Shown: positions 49,376 through 59,941, counted from the stretch's first letter. The stretch: 64,000 bases of DNA from Nitrosomonas sp. (GCA_019635215.1 JAHBZZ010000002.1:282990-346989); one strand, 5' to 3'. Translations and numbers: made by a program. Notes: generated from the letters alone by a model not told the origin.

Positions 49376-49735
49376 ATGAAAAAGCTTGGCCTGTCATATA
49401 TCATTACGCTAATGACTCTCATAACCAGTAATTTTGCATTAGCGCATGGCGGACACTTCAACCATTTCAGCTTTGGGATGAATCTGAGTTACCCAGGCTT
49501 CTACGGAGGCTATGGTTTTTATGATCCTTTTTTTTATCCGCCTCTTTACGGCGCTCCGCCTGTTGTAGTCCCTATAGCACCGCCAATTTATATTCAGCAG
49601 CATGAGACGCCTGCAACTGTTCAACCGCAAACATATGACTGGTATTACTGCACCAGCCTAGAAGGTTATTACCCCTACGTTAAGCAATGCCCTGGCGGCT
49701 GGCTGCGCGTTGCCCCCAGACCATCGACTCAATAA
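49376..49735 (+). CDS. secreted protein, copy A2 of the duplicated pair
   Basis: A shorter homologue (119 residues) of the protein at 48176-48742. The ATG at 49376 follows AGGA at about 9 nt and opens a clear signal peptide (MKKLGLSYIITLMTLITSNFALA). The mature part is rich in Gly, Tyr, Phe and Pro and ends with WYYCTSLEGYYPYVKQC followed by GGWLRVAP, the same C-terminal signature. It lacks the His/Gly-rich middle of copy A1. It is followed 17 bp later by the second glycine-zipper lipoprotein. Confidence 0.75.
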   Translation: MKKLGLSYIITLMTLITSNFALAHGGHFNHFSFGMNLSYPGFYGGYGFYDPFFYPPLYGAPPVVVPIAPPIYIQQHETPATVQPQTYDWYYCTSLEGYYPYVKQCPGGWLRVAPRPSTQ

Positions 49736-49752
49736 TCATGAGGTATAAAATA

Positions 49753-50298
49753 ATGTTTACTATCCGCAAATTAATTTATCCAGGTGCCTTCACACTGCTT
49801 GCTGCCTGTGTCAGCTTGCCGAACAGTCCTAGCGTTATGGTATTGCCAGGGACCAATAAAAATTTTGAGCAATTTCGCTATGATGACTATGAATGCAGAG
49901 GTTACGCATACGCGCAAATTGGCGGAATTACACCAAGAGACGCCTCCGTTTCCAGTGGTGTTGGAAGTGCCGCTGTTGGTGCTGCCTTGGGTGCAGCGGC
50001 AGGTGCTGCGCTTGGCGGCGGAGAAGGTGCTGCAATAGGCGCCGGAACCGGTTTACTCGCTGGAGGTTTAGCAGGTTCAGGCACATCCAGAACATCAGGT
50101 TATGAAGCTCAGTATCGGTATGATATCAATTATATTCAATGCATGTATGCCAAAGGGCACCGGGTTCCTATAACAGGCGGATTTTCTAATGAGCAGTCTT
50201 CAACGCCATCTCAACCAGTAAGGACTGTGCCCCCCCCTCCTGGATTCACGCCACCGCCACCACCACCTGGCAATCCACCATCCCCGCCACCACAATAA
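49753..50298 (+). CDS. glycine-zipper lipoprotein, copy B2 of the duplicated pair
   Basis: A 181-residue homologue of the lipoprotein at 48769-49278. The ATG at 49753 is 8-9 nt after AGGT; an ATG at 49738 is also possible. The signal peptide ends in FTLLAACVSLP (lipobox LAAC). The ENFEQ/YDDYECRGYAYAQIGG region and the glycine zipper (GAALGAAAGAALGGG, then GAGTGLLAGGLAG) are shared with copy B1, as is YIQCMYAKGHRVPI. It differs by a proline-rich C-terminal tail (repeated PPP). Both pairs probably arose by one tandem duplication. Confidence 0.8.
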   Translation: MFTIRKLIYPGAFTLLAACVSLPNSPSVMVLPGTNKNFEQFRYDDYECRGYAYAQIGGITPRDASVSSGVGSAAVGAALGAAAGAALGGGEGAAIGAGTGLLAGGLAGSGTSRTSGYEAQYRYDINYIQCMYAKGHRVPITGGFSNEQSSTPSQPVRTVPPPPGFTPPPPPPGNPPSPPPQ

Positions 50299-50533
50299 TC
50301 AATTTTTGAGGCCGTTCGTTATTAGTTTCTACTGATCACGATTTTCCCTTGAACGGGCTTAGTCTTTCGATCAAAAATAATCCGCACTTCAAGGTAAAGG
50401 TTTTAAGCTAGAATATGCCATTGATAGGCGCATAATATTTGTTAATAATACAGGCCTAAACAAAGAATGTGCTTTTTTGTTTTACTACACTATAACTAAA
50501 CGATAAATAAGATATTCAGGGAGTAAAGAAACC
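50299..50533. other. intergenic region
   Basis: About 235 bp of A+T-rich DNA. A weak CCGTTC/GAACGG dyad with a long loop spans roughly 50313-50358, which might end the preceding transcript. No gene or clear promoter is identified. Confidence 0.3.
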
Positions 50534-51040
50534 GTGAATCCGATTGTACCCGTCATGATGGCCGTTGGTGCTGTTATATTTTTTACTGGCTTATCCGCAC
50601 TTATCCACTTGAACTTTAAAAAAACAAAAACAATCAATTTTTTTGGAAAAGCATATAGCCCTTGGCGGTTTATCGTTACCACAATACTTTCAGGCGTAGG
50701 CCTTATCATGGTTTCAATATATTTAAATAAACTTTTTCCACCTGATATTGAAGTCATAGCGGAAAGGCATTCGATCACTCTGTCCAGCAATCTGAGATAT
50801 GAACTCAGTTCTATTTTACCAGCTAACGGAAATAATGAAAAAATAATGAGCGCAATCAATCGCTTCCAGAAAGAATACCAGGATGCGCTATCGAAAGGTG
50901 AAAAAAACACAATGGAATTGCTCATTCTGGAAATGTCTTTTCTAATCAGAACAGAATTGGAAAAGCAGAATTATCCTTCTCACCGGATAGGTTCGGAAGT
51001 TGAAAGAGTCATGCAATTCTTGAAACAGAAGCCCGACTGA
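50534..51040 (+). CDS. two-TM membrane protein of unknown function
   Basis: A 168-residue protein starting at GTG 50534, 10 nt after AGGGAG. It has two N-terminal membrane segments (about residues 5-25 and 46-64) and a soluble C-terminal part with heptad-like helical character (residues ~75-168), probably periplasmic or cytoplasmic depending on orientation. I recognise no family. It is followed by the TIGR04073-like gene after about 150 bp; co-transcription is not certain. Confidence 0.7.
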   Translation: MNPIVPVMMAVGAVIFFTGLSALIHLNFKKTKTINFFGKAYSPWRFIVTTILSGVGLIMVSIYLNKLFPPDIEVIAERHSITLSSNLRYELSSILPANGNNEKIMSAINRFQKEYQDALSKGEKNTMELLILEMSFLIRTELEKQNYPSHRIGSEVERVMQFLKQKPD

Positions 51041-51188
51041 TCAAATTATAAGCATAAAACCAGGGAAAGTTTATCGCTCTATTTATGTAATACATAAAAA
51101 TTCACTTTCCTCATAAAATAGAAACAATCAAAGCGACTTAATCATATCTGTATCTTTAACTCAGTATATTTTAAAAGGGATGATTTTC

Positions 51189-51548
51189 ATGAACAAAATA
51201 TTCCGAATTTTTCTTCTACTCGCAGCAACGTCTTTTCTTCCCAATAATGCCATGGCAGACAATTATTCGACAAAAATCGGTGAAAAATTGGGTAACGGTA
51301 TAGCTAATGCAGTTACGGGTTTCGTGGAAATTCCAAAAACCATGATAATCACCGGCCGCAGACATGGTGCAACCTATGGTATGACCGCAGGCCTCTTCAC
51401 AGGATTGTTTCACAGCGTTGGCCGCAGCCTTGCTGGTGCACTGGATATCGCAACATTCCCAGTTCCAACAACTCCGATCGTTCAACCTAATTATGTCTGG
51501 GATAATTTCGACCGTGAAACCACTTATACCGAGTGGAGAATGCGTTGA
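51189..51548 (+). CDS. exosortase system-associated protein, TIGR04073-like
   Basis: A 119-residue exported protein (signal peptide MNKIFRIFLLLAATSFLPNNAMA). The mature part GEKLGNGIANAVTGFVEIPK, the glycine-rich GMTAGLFTGLF and the DIATFPVPTT segment resemble the TIGR04073 family, which is found mainly in bacteria with exosortase/PEP-CTERM systems. The ATG at 51189 follows AGGGA at about 10 nt; an ATG three codons upstream is less well spaced. No exosortase gene is in the window. The molecular role of the family is unknown. Confidence 0.75.
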   Translation: MNKIFRIFLLLAATSFLPNNAMADNYSTKIGEKLGNGIANAVTGFVEIPKTMIITGRRHGATYGMTAGLFTGLFHSVGRSLAGALDIATFPVPTTPIVQPNYVWDNFDRETTYTEWRMR

Positions 51549-51566
51549 AACAATTCAATCGCTCAA

Positions 51567-51610
51567 AAAATAGCGCATGGAAAAAGCATCAATATTCCAG
51601 ACGCTATTTT
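51567..51610. terminator. bidirectional intrinsic terminator
   Basis: AAAATAGCG/CGCTATTTT (51567-51575 and 51602-51610) forms a 9-bp stem continued inside by TGGAA/TTCCA. On the plus strand it ends in TTTT; on the minus strand a run of T follows from the six A at 51565-51570. It lies between the convergent TIGR04073-like gene and ygfX, so it can end both transcripts. Confidence 0.6.
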
Positions 51611-51724
51611 CTGAATCACTGGAATACATTTTTCACCGCTTGGAATGTGTAGTTTCTGAAAGAAACAATGTGCTGATTTAAAATACACTTATGAGTCCTG
51701 ACAGTCTATATTTCAACTTCTCAT

Positions 51725-52183
51725 TCAGGCACGCTTCCATTTCCAACGAAGCATAATTCTCAGTCGCCGAAATTCTTCAGCATTAACATTATCCGGAACA
51801 ATGACTATACTTTGCAGCGTCCAATAGTGCCGCACCGGTCGCAGAATCAGCACTGTCAAATAAGCGGAAACATACGATGTCCCCAAAACAGCACATTCCA
51901 TCGCACTCCCGTTGTACATAACTAATTCACAACGCTTCACATCGGTTAATTTGAATGAGGCAACTGACCATGGAAAATTAAGTAGCGCATCCTGCCTCAC
52001 ATAATAATACAAGCTGATTATGAGTAAGAACATGATCGCACACTTGAAACTGAATGCTACTGACAGCAGTAAAACCAAAGGCATAACAGCGCAATGCGCT
52101 ATAATAAGCGTAATTGCCAGTTGCTTTGAGGGTTTAAGATGGATAATCACAGCGGCTTCTGCAGCAATTAGACCATGCTGCAA
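51725..52183 (-). CDS. YgfX/CptA family inner-membrane protein
   Basis: Up to 152 residues from TTG at 52183; a GTG at 52150 is an alternative start. The protein has two adjacent membrane segments (about residues 22-62, IIAHCAVMPLVLLLSVAFSF and CAIMFLLIISLYYYV) followed by a soluble domain ending in the basic FRRLRIMLRWKW tail, the layout of the YgfX (CptA) family. In Escherichia coli YgfX pairs with SdhE/CptB; no sdhE gene is seen here. It lies 26 bp after nlpD on the same strand, at the place where rpoS is often found. Confidence 0.75.
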   Translation of the reverse strand: MQHGLIAAEAAVIIHLKPSKQLAITLIIAHCAVMPLVLLLSVAFSFKCAIMFLLIISLYYYVRQDALLNFPWSVASFKLTDVKRCELVMYNGSAMECAVLGTSYVSAYLTVLILRPVRHYWTLQSIVIVPDNVNAEEFRRLRIMLRWKWKRA

Positions 52184-52209
52184 CCGGCGATATGTATTTT
52201 TCCTGCAAA

Positions 52210-53238
52210 TTACCCCGGATTACCGGGTAAAAACTCCAATGGATCAACTGGCTTGCCGTGTCGCCTGATTTCAAAATGCAACTGCGGAGTATCTGTGTCG
52301 GTATTTCCCATTTCTGCAATTTTCTGTCCTTGCGTAACGGTTTCCCCTTCTTTAACAAGCAGCTTGCTATTGTGCGCATATGCACTTAACAGCGCATCAT
52401 TGTGTTTAATGATGATAAGATTGCCATAACCACGCAACCCATCACCACTATAAACAACTTCTCCTGCAGCAGTAGCCACTATATCCTGCCCGATCTGTCC
52501 AGAAATTTTTAAACCTTTTGAATTAGCTGAAAAAGAAGAAAGCAACCGACCATTTGTCGGCCAAATCCAATCCGTTACCTGAGCACGCATGACCAGATCA
52601 ATCTTCTGCTCTTGCGGTGCCGGTGCGTTCTCAATTCGAGTACCTGATCCGGCAGCAGCAGTCTGCTCCAGCCCAGGCGCACTTAAAGGGGGATTAATTG
52701 AGTGTTGTATACGCGCCACATTCTGTTCTGAGTAAGGTAGCTTCAAAGCTTTGGGCGATATTTTGATTTTCTCTGACGCAAGCTCATGGGGCATTGAATA
52801 ATGCGTCGAATCTACCGCACGTCCAGTCAGGTCTAAGGTCGGATCAACGATTGGCATCGTAGATTGCTGCGGTACTGCGAATAGAGTCGGCCCGGTACTA
52901 CTGGAAGACAACGACAAATTAATACGCTGTCCCGGTCTAATGGAATGTGGATCAACTATATTATTCCATTCAGCCAGATCTTTCTGACTAACCCCATGCT
53001 TGAGCGCAATGCCGTAGAGCGTATCTCCTCTTTGAACAATATAAAATTGACCGACTTGTTCAGATGCGGCAGGGATATTTACCGTTCTTTCCGGAACCAC
53101 TGCTCGCTCAACAACAGGCGCAGGACCCTTTGTCGTTTCACATCCGATGAACAGCAATGAAAAAAATAATAGCCATACGATAGTAGCCGGTATCTCTCTG
53201 AGATCAACAGTTTTCAATAGTGTTTGATTATTATCCAT
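52210..53238 (-). CDS. nlpD: murein hydrolase activator NlpD (lipoprotein)
   Basis: A 342-residue outer-membrane lipoprotein with a signal peptide ending in the lipobox FIGC (Cys33), a LysM domain around residues 66-110 (QFYIVQRGDTLYGIALKHG, later RPGQRINLS) and a C-terminal M23-type domain from about 220. The zinc ligands of active LytM peptidases are replaced: QIGQD where HxxxD is expected and QLHFE where HLHFE is expected. It therefore belongs to the catalytically dead activator class that switches on amidases during division. It stands after pcm in the usual surE-pcm-nlpD order. Confidence 0.93.
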   Translation of the reverse strand: MDNNQTLLKTVDLREIPATIVWLLFFSLLFIGCETTKGPAPVVERAVVPERTVNIPAASEQVGQFYIVQRGDTLYGIALKHGVSQKDLAEWNNIVDPHSIRPGQRINLSLSSSSTGPTLFAVPQQSTMPIVDPTLDLTGRAVDSTHYSMPHELASEKIKISPKALKLPYSEQNVARIQHSINPPLSAPGLEQTAAAGSGTRIENAPAPQEQKIDLVMRAQVTDWIWPTNGRLLSSFSANSKGLKISGQIGQDIVATAAGEVVYSGDGLRGYGNLIIIKHNDALLSAYAHNSKLLVKEGETVTQGQKIAEMGNTDTDTPQLHFEIRRHGKPVDPLEFLPGNPG

Positions 53239-53256
53239 TCAATTTCCTCAGCATCA

Positions 53257-53922
53257 CTATTTTTTAACAACACCGGATATAATGGGAACAAAATTAACCT
53301 CTTCCAGTATCCTTTCAGCGTAACCTTGAGAATTTCTTTCAATAATACATAAATTCTGCTTTTGACTACCCCTTGGAAAAACAATTCTTCCTCCGACAGC
53401 CAGTTGTTCCAACAAGACATCCGGTATATGTGTAGTAACCGCGGTCATGATAATACCATCAAACTGACCTGCGTCCGGTAACCCAAGCAACCCATCAGCA
53501 TGCTTTAAATGAATATTCTTGACTTGCAGCTTGTGTAAACGAATTCGTGTTCGTGTCAGTAATGGTCCTATACGTTCAATTGAATACACCAATCTCGTCA
53601 ATTTAGCCAAAACAGCCGTTTGATAACCACAACCAGTGCCAATTTCCAGCACCTTATCAAGATACACATTAGCACGCAATAATTCACTCATGCGCGCAAC
53701 CATCCATGGACTGGAAATTGTCTGTCCGTAGTTAATAGGCAAAGCAACATCTTCATACGCACGACTGGCGAGTGCTTCTTCAACAAAGAGATGACGTGGA
53801 ATGGCCCCCATAACCGACAACACAACTTCGTCAGTAATGCCCTGATTGCGCAGACGCTCTATCATACGCATACGTGTCCGATGCGATGTCATGCCTATGC
53901 CGGAGAGATGCATATTCACCAA
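53257..53922 (-). CDS. pcm: protein-L-isoaspartate O-methyltransferase
   Basis: SAM-dependent enzyme, 221 residues, that methylates isoaspartyl residues in damaged proteins and so starts their repair. The PRHLFVEEALASRAYEDVALP region near residue 42 and the SAM motif VLEIGTGCGYQTAVLA near residue 89 are canonical. It follows surE by about 90 bp and precedes nlpD by 18 bp. Confidence 0.95.
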   Translation of the reverse strand: MVNMHLSGIGMTSHRTRMRMIERLRNQGITDEVVLSVMGAIPRHLFVEEALASRAYEDVALPINYGQTISSPWMVARMSELLRANVYLDKVLEIGTGCGYQTAVLAKLTRLVYSIERIGPLLTRTRIRLHKLQVKNIHLKHADGLLGLPDAGQFDGIIMTAVTTHIPDVLLEQLAVGGRIVFPRGSQKQNLCIIERNSQGYAERILEEVNFVPIISGVVKK

Positions 53923-54012
53923 CCGCTATCCAATGGGTTATTAACTGCTGTTAACTTTATGAACATTTTTATAAATATTCTATCATCCAGCATTAATCGC
54001 AACGGCAAGGAT

Positions 54013-54780
54013 CTATTCATCGAATGAAATAGGTCTACTCAACCATTCGCTGACAAAACCCATCTGATCAAACCGTGTTAAATCAATCTGTAACGGTGTT
54101 ACTGAAACATAATTATACTGCACAGCGTGGAAATCGGTACCTTCACCTGCATCCTGCGCGGCCCCTGCTGCCCCCACCCAATATACCGTATCCCCACGTG
54201 GCGTTAAGGATCTGATGACAGGTTCAGCTTTATGGCGGCGCCCTAATCGTGTTACCTTAATGCCTTCAAGCTGCGGATATTCAACATCAGGTACATTAAT
54301 ATTCAGCAAAATTGGAATTTTCAATTCATTCCGATAAAACTGCCTAACCATATCAACCACCACTCGCGCTGCCGTAGCATAGCATCCTTTCGTAACATCA
54401 GTAAGGGACACCGCTAGCGAAGGTACGCCTAATAAAAACCCCTCCGTGGCAGCGGCAACCGTTCCGGAATAAATGGTGTCATCACCCATATTTGCGCCAT
54501 GATTGATACCGGAAATAACCATATCCGGCAGAACATCCAGCATGCCGGTAACTGCGAGATGAACACAATCCGTTGGTGTTCCATTGACATAATAAAACCC
54601 ATTAGGTGCACGGTGCAAACTCAACGGTCGATCCAATGTCAAGGAATTACTGGATCCACTTCTGTCACGCTCAGGAGCTACCACTATGATTTCAGCAATA
54701 CATGAAAGCGCTTCGGCCAAGCATGCCAACCCCGGTGAGAAATAACCATCATCGTTACTGAGTAAAATACGCATTTTCAA
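54013..54780 (-). CDS. surE: 5'/3'-nucleotidase SurE
   Basis: Metal-dependent survival-protein phosphatase acting on nucleoside monophosphates, 255 residues. The N-terminal [14 protein letters not shown] motif with the metal-binding Asp pair near residue 8, the [14 protein letters not shown] segment near 37 and [20 protein letters not shown] near 90 are all present. It is the first gene of surE-pcm-nlpD-ygfX and lies 124 bp after tRNA-Pro. Confidence 0.96.
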   Translation of the reverse strand: MKMRILLSNDDGYFSPGLACLAEALSCIAEIIVVAPERDRSGSSNSLTLDRPLSLHRAPNGFYYVNGTPTDCVHLAVTGMLDVLPDMVISGINHGANMGDDTIYSGTVAAATEGFLLGVPSLAVSLTDVTKGCYATAARVVVDMVRQFYRNELKIPILLNINVPDVEYPQLEGIKVTRLGRRHKAEPVIRSLTPRGDTVYWVGAAGAAQDAGEGTDFHAVQYNYVSVTPLQIDLTRFDQMGFVSEWLSRPISFDE

Positions 54781-54904
54781 AATTTCACCTAGCGAATCGG
54801 AAATCAGGCCACAAAAAATGCATTGACATCGAAATGGGAAAATGACCTGTCATGAATTTGAATCATTCTTTCAAACCGGAAGCAATCAGAATATGTATAG
54901 ATCG

Positions 54905-54981
<77 letters not shown>

Positions 54982-55049
54982 CTGATCGGGGATTATAGCA
55001 AACAAGCAAGACATTAAAAACAAGAGATATGCGATATACGAAAAGCTAC

Positions 55050-55439
55050 TTATTTGGATGCCAGAATAGATATGATACTTTGGAGTTCGCTACGCACATA
55101 GCTCATGTCGACAAGCGGATGTGTTTCTAGCATTTTATCTGTCATCTGTGACGATTGCACACTTGATTCAATCTGTTCTTCCAGGCGACTTCGCGCGCCG
55201 TTAATGGTAAACCCCTGATCATAAAGAAGCTCTCTAATTCTACGAATCAGTAAAACTTCCTGATGTTGATAATAGCGCCGATTACCACGACGCTTAACCG
55301 GCCGCAGTTGTGTAAATTCTTGTTCCCAGTAGCGTAAAACATGTGGTTTCACACCACACAAAACGCCAACTTCACCGATTGTGAAATACCGTTTCGCCGG
55401 TATAGGGGGAAATCTAAGAATTGGTTTCTTGTTTTCCAT
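55050..55439 (-). CDS. MerR family transcriptional regulator
   Basis: A 129-residue regulator with an N-terminal MerR helix-turn-helix ([21 protein letters not shown] near residue 20) followed by the WEQEF and [19 protein letters not shown] segments, then a short dimerisation helix. The C-terminal effector domain is minimal and has no metal-binding cysteines, so it is of the small type always found next to ihfA. The ATG at 55439 lies inside the end of ihfA (26-nt overlap); a TTG five codons upstream is less likely. Its regulon is unknown. Confidence 0.88.
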   Translation of the reverse strand: MENKKPILRFPPIPAKRYFTIGEVGVLCGVKPHVLRYWEQEFTQLRPVKRRGNRRYYQHQEVLLIRRIRELLYDQGFTINGARSRLEEQIESSVQSSQMTDKMLETHPLVDMSYVRSELQSIISILASK

Positions 55440-55725
55440 GATAATTTTGTTCAACCATGGTTTTCAGCTTCTGACTGGCGTGAAATGTTACAACACGTCG
55501 CGCGGTAATTGGAATCTCTTCACCAGTTTTAGGATTCCGACCCGGCCGTTGTGGTTTTGTTCGCAAATGAAAATTGCCGAAACCTGATAATTTAACACCT
55601 TCACCTTTCTCTAATGCTGCACGAACCTCCTCATAAAAAGACTCAACCATATCTTTCGCTTCGCGTTTATTCAGTCCAACATTCTCAAATAACAAATCAG
55701 CCAATTCAGCTTTAGTTAAAGCCAT
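55414..55725 (-). CDS. ihfA: integration host factor subunit alpha
   Basis: DNA-bending nucleoid protein, 103 residues, that acts as a heterodimer with IhfB. The [14 protein letters not shown] start, the [21 protein letters not shown] region near residue 30 and the arm [20 protein letters not shown] near residue 60 are canonical. It follows pheT on the same strand with a 190-bp gap and precedes the MerR gene, as in many proteobacteria. Confidence 0.96.
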   Translation of the reverse strand: MALTKAELADLLFENVGLNKREAKDMVESFYEEVRAALEKGEGVKLSGFGNFHLRTKPQRPGRNPKTGEEIPITARRVVTFHASQKLKTMVEQNYHGKQETNS

Positions 55726-55915
55726 TTTTTTCTCCGCATAGTTATCAGATTGAAATTCTTTTAATAATAGTGCCTTACTGTGATTTACGCGTTGAGATAA
55801 TTAATATTCCAATCCTCCATGTCTTCGCCATATATGATTACAGCAATTACTATTAAGAATTATTAATGACCAGCACATTAATTTCCATTTATATTCATAA
55901 CAAAATTAATTTCCC

Positions 55916-58282
55916 TCAAACTCTTAATACTGCATCAAATTTTTGTTCAAGGACACGTAGCAAACCAGACATTGTCGTATCAATATCTTCATCTGTTAAT
56001 GTTTTTTCGATATCCTGCAGCAGGACTCTAAACGCCAGACTCTTTTTATTCTCGCCAATTGATTCTCCACGATACATATCAAATAAAGCGATTTCGGTTA
56101 CTATTTCCGACTTACTTTCTCGCAGCACATCCAATAACGATTGCACGGCAATACGATGATCAACAATCACTGCGATATCTCTTCTAACAGGTGGATATTT
56201 AGACATTTCCTTTGCATTCACCAGTGATTTCGACAACAAACTGTCAAGAGTAAGTTCAAAAAGAATGGCCGGTCTGGGTAAATCAAATTTTTTCTGCCAG
56301 CGGGGGTGCAATTCACCCAACCACCCTGCGACATTCTGTTCCACAATAATTTTAGCCGATTTACCCGGATGAAATGCAGGATGCGATCCTGGCTGAAAAC
56401 TCACTTCACGCGCATGAAACAGCACTTCAATATCAGCTTTCATATCAAAAAAATCAATTATGCGCGCCGATTCACTCCATTGTTCCGGATGCACATTGCC
56501 ATAACCCAATCCTGCCAATTTATCAAGCTGTCGATAATTACCGGTCGAATCACTTTCAAAACAACCACCCATTTCAAACAGACGCACCCTATCCTGTTTA
56601 CGATTCAAATTAAATTGCAAATTAGAAATCAACCCTCCGATCAGGCTGCTGCGCATTACATTCATATGACTAGCGATCGGATTTTTTAATGCAATTGGCG
56701 TACTGTTCTGCAACAAATCCTGTTCCCAGAACTCATCTACAAAAGCATAGTTGATTACTTCCTGGTAATCGCGCATGACAAGCATCTGCTTGATTGCTGA
56801 AGATGTATGCTTTTTCTCTGGTGCCGCCAGCATCGAGAGTTCAGTTTTTGGTTGCTGCGCCTGAATAGAATCGTAACCATGGATCCGGGCCAATTCCTCG
56901 ATAAAATCTTCCTCAATAGCAAGATCAAACCGGTAACTTGGTGGTGTTACACAAAAAATGCCACCATTTTCCGAAAAAATGAATTGTTGGCGCTTGAAAT
57001 ACTCTGATATTTGCTCAACAGTTAATGAAACACCTAACACACGCCGAACACGATCAATCCGAACTGTAACCGGACACCTTTCCGGCAATTGATATTTCGT
57101 TTCCACAGCCGGTCCGGTCTTTCCGCCACAGACTGATTGAATCAATACAGTCGCATACTCCAATACCTTTCCTGTCGCAGCAAAATCTACGCCACGTTCA
57201 AAACGATGTGCTGAATCCGAACTGAAACCCAATGTGAATGATTTACCCGTGATAATATCCGGTTTAAAGAATGCGCATTCCAGGAAAACATCAGTTGTAT
57301 CTGACACAACGCTGCTTTCCACTCCCCCCATAATGCCGGCCAACGCCACGGGTTTGCTGTCATCAGCAATCACCAGCATATCAGGTGCAAGTACTATTTC
57401 GGTATCATTCAATAATTTTATTTTTTCCCCTGCTTTTGCATAGCGTACCTGAATCGCACCATCCAACTTGGCCAAATCAAACGCATGCATCGGTTGCCCC
57501 GTTTCAAGCAGAACATAATTGGTAATATCAACCACAGCATTGATTGAGCGTAAACCGCTTCTTTCCAATCGTTGTCTCATCCACAATGGCGTATCGACAT
57601 TCAAATCGATACCCCGCATGATACGACCATAATACAAAGGGCAGGCGTCGGGCTCTGCAATCTGCACTGCAATCATGTCTGGAATTTCATGTGATACAGG
57701 ATTCATTTTTAATGGCAACAAAACTGCATCGGTAATCGCCGAAATTTCCCGCGCCACACCATAAACGCCCAGACAATCTGCCCTATTAGGTGTCAGATTC
57801 AATGTAAAAACCTTGTCATTCAATGCATAATAATTACGGAAATCCTGGCCCACCGGTGCATCGTCGGGCAAGATTAGCAGTCCATCTGCATTTTCGCAGA
57901 GGCCCAGTTCCCGTGCGGAACATAACATTCCAGATGACAAAACACCTCGCAATTTTGCCTTTTTTATCTCGATACCCGGCAATCTTGCGCCTATCATCGC
58001 ACAAGGCACTTTAATACCTGTTTTCACATTAGTAGCACCACAGACGATCTGAAGCGGCTCTTCTGTAAGCGTTCCAATGTTAACTTGGCATATATTCAAT
58101 CGATCCGCTTCTGGATGCTTTTCGACGCGCAACACTTCGGCCACCACAACATTCTCAAATGATGCCGCGACAAGCTCGACATTTTCGACTTCCAAACCAG
58201 CCATCGTCAGCGCATGAGCAAGTTCATCGCTTGTACAATCCGGATCTACAAAAGTCCGTAACCAACTTTCTGAAAATTTCAT
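55916..58282 (-). CDS. pheT: phenylalanine--tRNA ligase beta subunit
   Basis: Large subunit of the alpha2-beta2 phenylalanyl-tRNA synthetase, 788 residues. The N-terminal tRNA-binding (EMAP-like) domain lies at about 40-150, the B3/B4 editing region at about 205-370, the B5 domain near 400-470, the catalytic-like core around 475-680 and the C-terminal FDX-ACB anticodon-binding domain from about 690 (YPPVRRDIAVIVD). It follows pheS by 40 bp and is the last gene of the thrS-infC-rpmI-rplT-pheST cluster. Confidence 0.97.
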   Translation of the reverse strand: MKFSESWLRTFVDPDCTSDELAHALTMAGLEVENVELVAASFENVVVAEVLRVEKHPEADRLNICQVNIGTLTEEPLQIVCGATNVKTGIKVPCAMIGARLPGIEIKKAKLRGVLSSGMLCSARELGLCENADGLLILPDDAPVGQDFRNYYALNDKVFTLNLTPNRADCLGVYGVAREISAITDAVLLPLKMNPVSHEIPDMIAVQIAEPDACPLYYGRIMRGIDLNVDTPLWMRQRLERSGLRSINAVVDITNYVLLETGQPMHAFDLAKLDGAIQVRYAKAGEKIKLLNDTEIVLAPDMLVIADDSKPVALAGIMGGVESSVVSDTTDVFLECAFFKPDIITGKSFTLGFSSDSAHRFERGVDFAATGKVLEYATVLIQSVCGGKTGPAVETKYQLPERCPVTVRIDRVRRVLGVSLTVEQISEYFKRQQFIFSENGGIFCVTPPSYRFDLAIEEDFIEELARIHGYDSIQAQQPKTELSMLAAPEKKHTSSAIKQMLVMRDYQEVINYAFVDEFWEQDLLQNSTPIALKNPIASHMNVMRSSLIGGLISNLQFNLNRKQDRVRLFEMGGCFESDSTGNYRQLDKLAGLGYGNVHPEQWSESARIIDFFDMKADIEVLFHAREVSFQPGSHPAFHPGKSAKIIVEQNVAGWLGELHPRWQKKFDLPRPAILFELTLDSLLSKSLVNAKEMSKYPPVRRDIAVIVDHRIAVQSLLDVLRESKSEIVTEIALFDMYRGESIGENKKSLAFRVLLQDIEKTLTDEDIDTTMSGLLRVLEQKFDAVLRV

Positions 58283-58322
58283 AGCCTTTATTATTATCTA
58301 ATTTGAATTCAAGATAATCCTG

Positions 58323-59348
<1,026 letters not shown>

Positions 59349-59415
59349 TTAAACTCAAAATTTATACTCAAATGGTAAATAAGTTATTCATAAGCTATTA
59401 TGGTATGCAGCATCG

Positions 59416-59444
59416 GATATAAAATCACTTTTTATTACGGTCAA
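59416..59444 (-). promoter_or_regulatory. pheST promoter
   Basis: On the minus strand TTGACC (59439-59444) and TATATC (59416-59421) are separated by exactly 17 bases. It lies between the rplT terminator and the pheS start, leaving a leader of about 65 nt. No phenylalanine leader peptide with Phe codons or attenuator is visible. Confidence 0.6.
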
Positions 59445-59527
59445 TCACTGAAATAATAATCGTATCATCTCAGAAACCGGAATTTCTAGAAATATTCGAT
59501 CCGATAAATCTCGGGTTTGATCAATAT

Positions 59528-59562
59528 AAAAAGGGAGGTTTGGGTCTATCCCAACACCTCCC
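59528..59562 (-). terminator. intrinsic terminator after rplT
   Basis: On the minus strand a GGGAGGT...ACCTCCC stem (59556-59562 with 59533-59539), extended inside by TTGGG/CCCAA across one mismatch, is followed by TTTTT (59528-59532). It stands 20 nt beyond the rplT stop codon. Confidence 0.92.
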
Positions 59563-59581
59563 TAATCTGTTTACAAAACGA

Positions 59582-59941
59582 TCAAATAACCAAGCTTGCT
59601 TTAGCCTGCTCAACGATTTTCTCAAAAGCAATTTTGTCAAATACTGCCAAATCAGCCAATACTTTTCTGTCGATTCCGATACTCGCTTTTTTCAGACCAT
59701 TCATGAAAACACTATAGGATAATCCGCATTCTCGCGCGGCTGCATTGATACGCGCAATCCACAACGCCCTGAATTGGCGCTTACGTTGACGCCTGTCTCG
59801 ATAAGCGTATTGTCCGGCTTTCATTACTGCCTGTTTGGCAATACGATACACATTTTTGCGGCGTCCTCGATAGCCCTTTGCCAGATTCAGAATTTTTTTA
59901 TGTCGCGCATGCGCTGTAACACCACGTTTTACTCTAGGCAT
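59582..59941 (-). CDS. rplT: 50S ribosomal protein L20
   Basis: Ribosomal large-subunit assembly protein, 119 residues, very basic. The [20 protein letters not shown] start and the [20 protein letters not shown] segment near residue 70 are canonical. In other bacteria L20 represses translation of rpmI-rplT by binding its own mRNA; the gene is 14 bp after rpmI. A good AGGAGAGG ribosome-binding site precedes it. Confidence 0.98.
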   Translation of the reverse strand: MPRVKRGVTAHARHKKILNLAKGYRGRRKNVYRIAKQAVMKAGQYAYRDRRQRKRQFRALWIARINAAARECGLSYSVFMNGLKKASIGIDRKVLADLAVFDKIAFEKIVEQAKASLVI

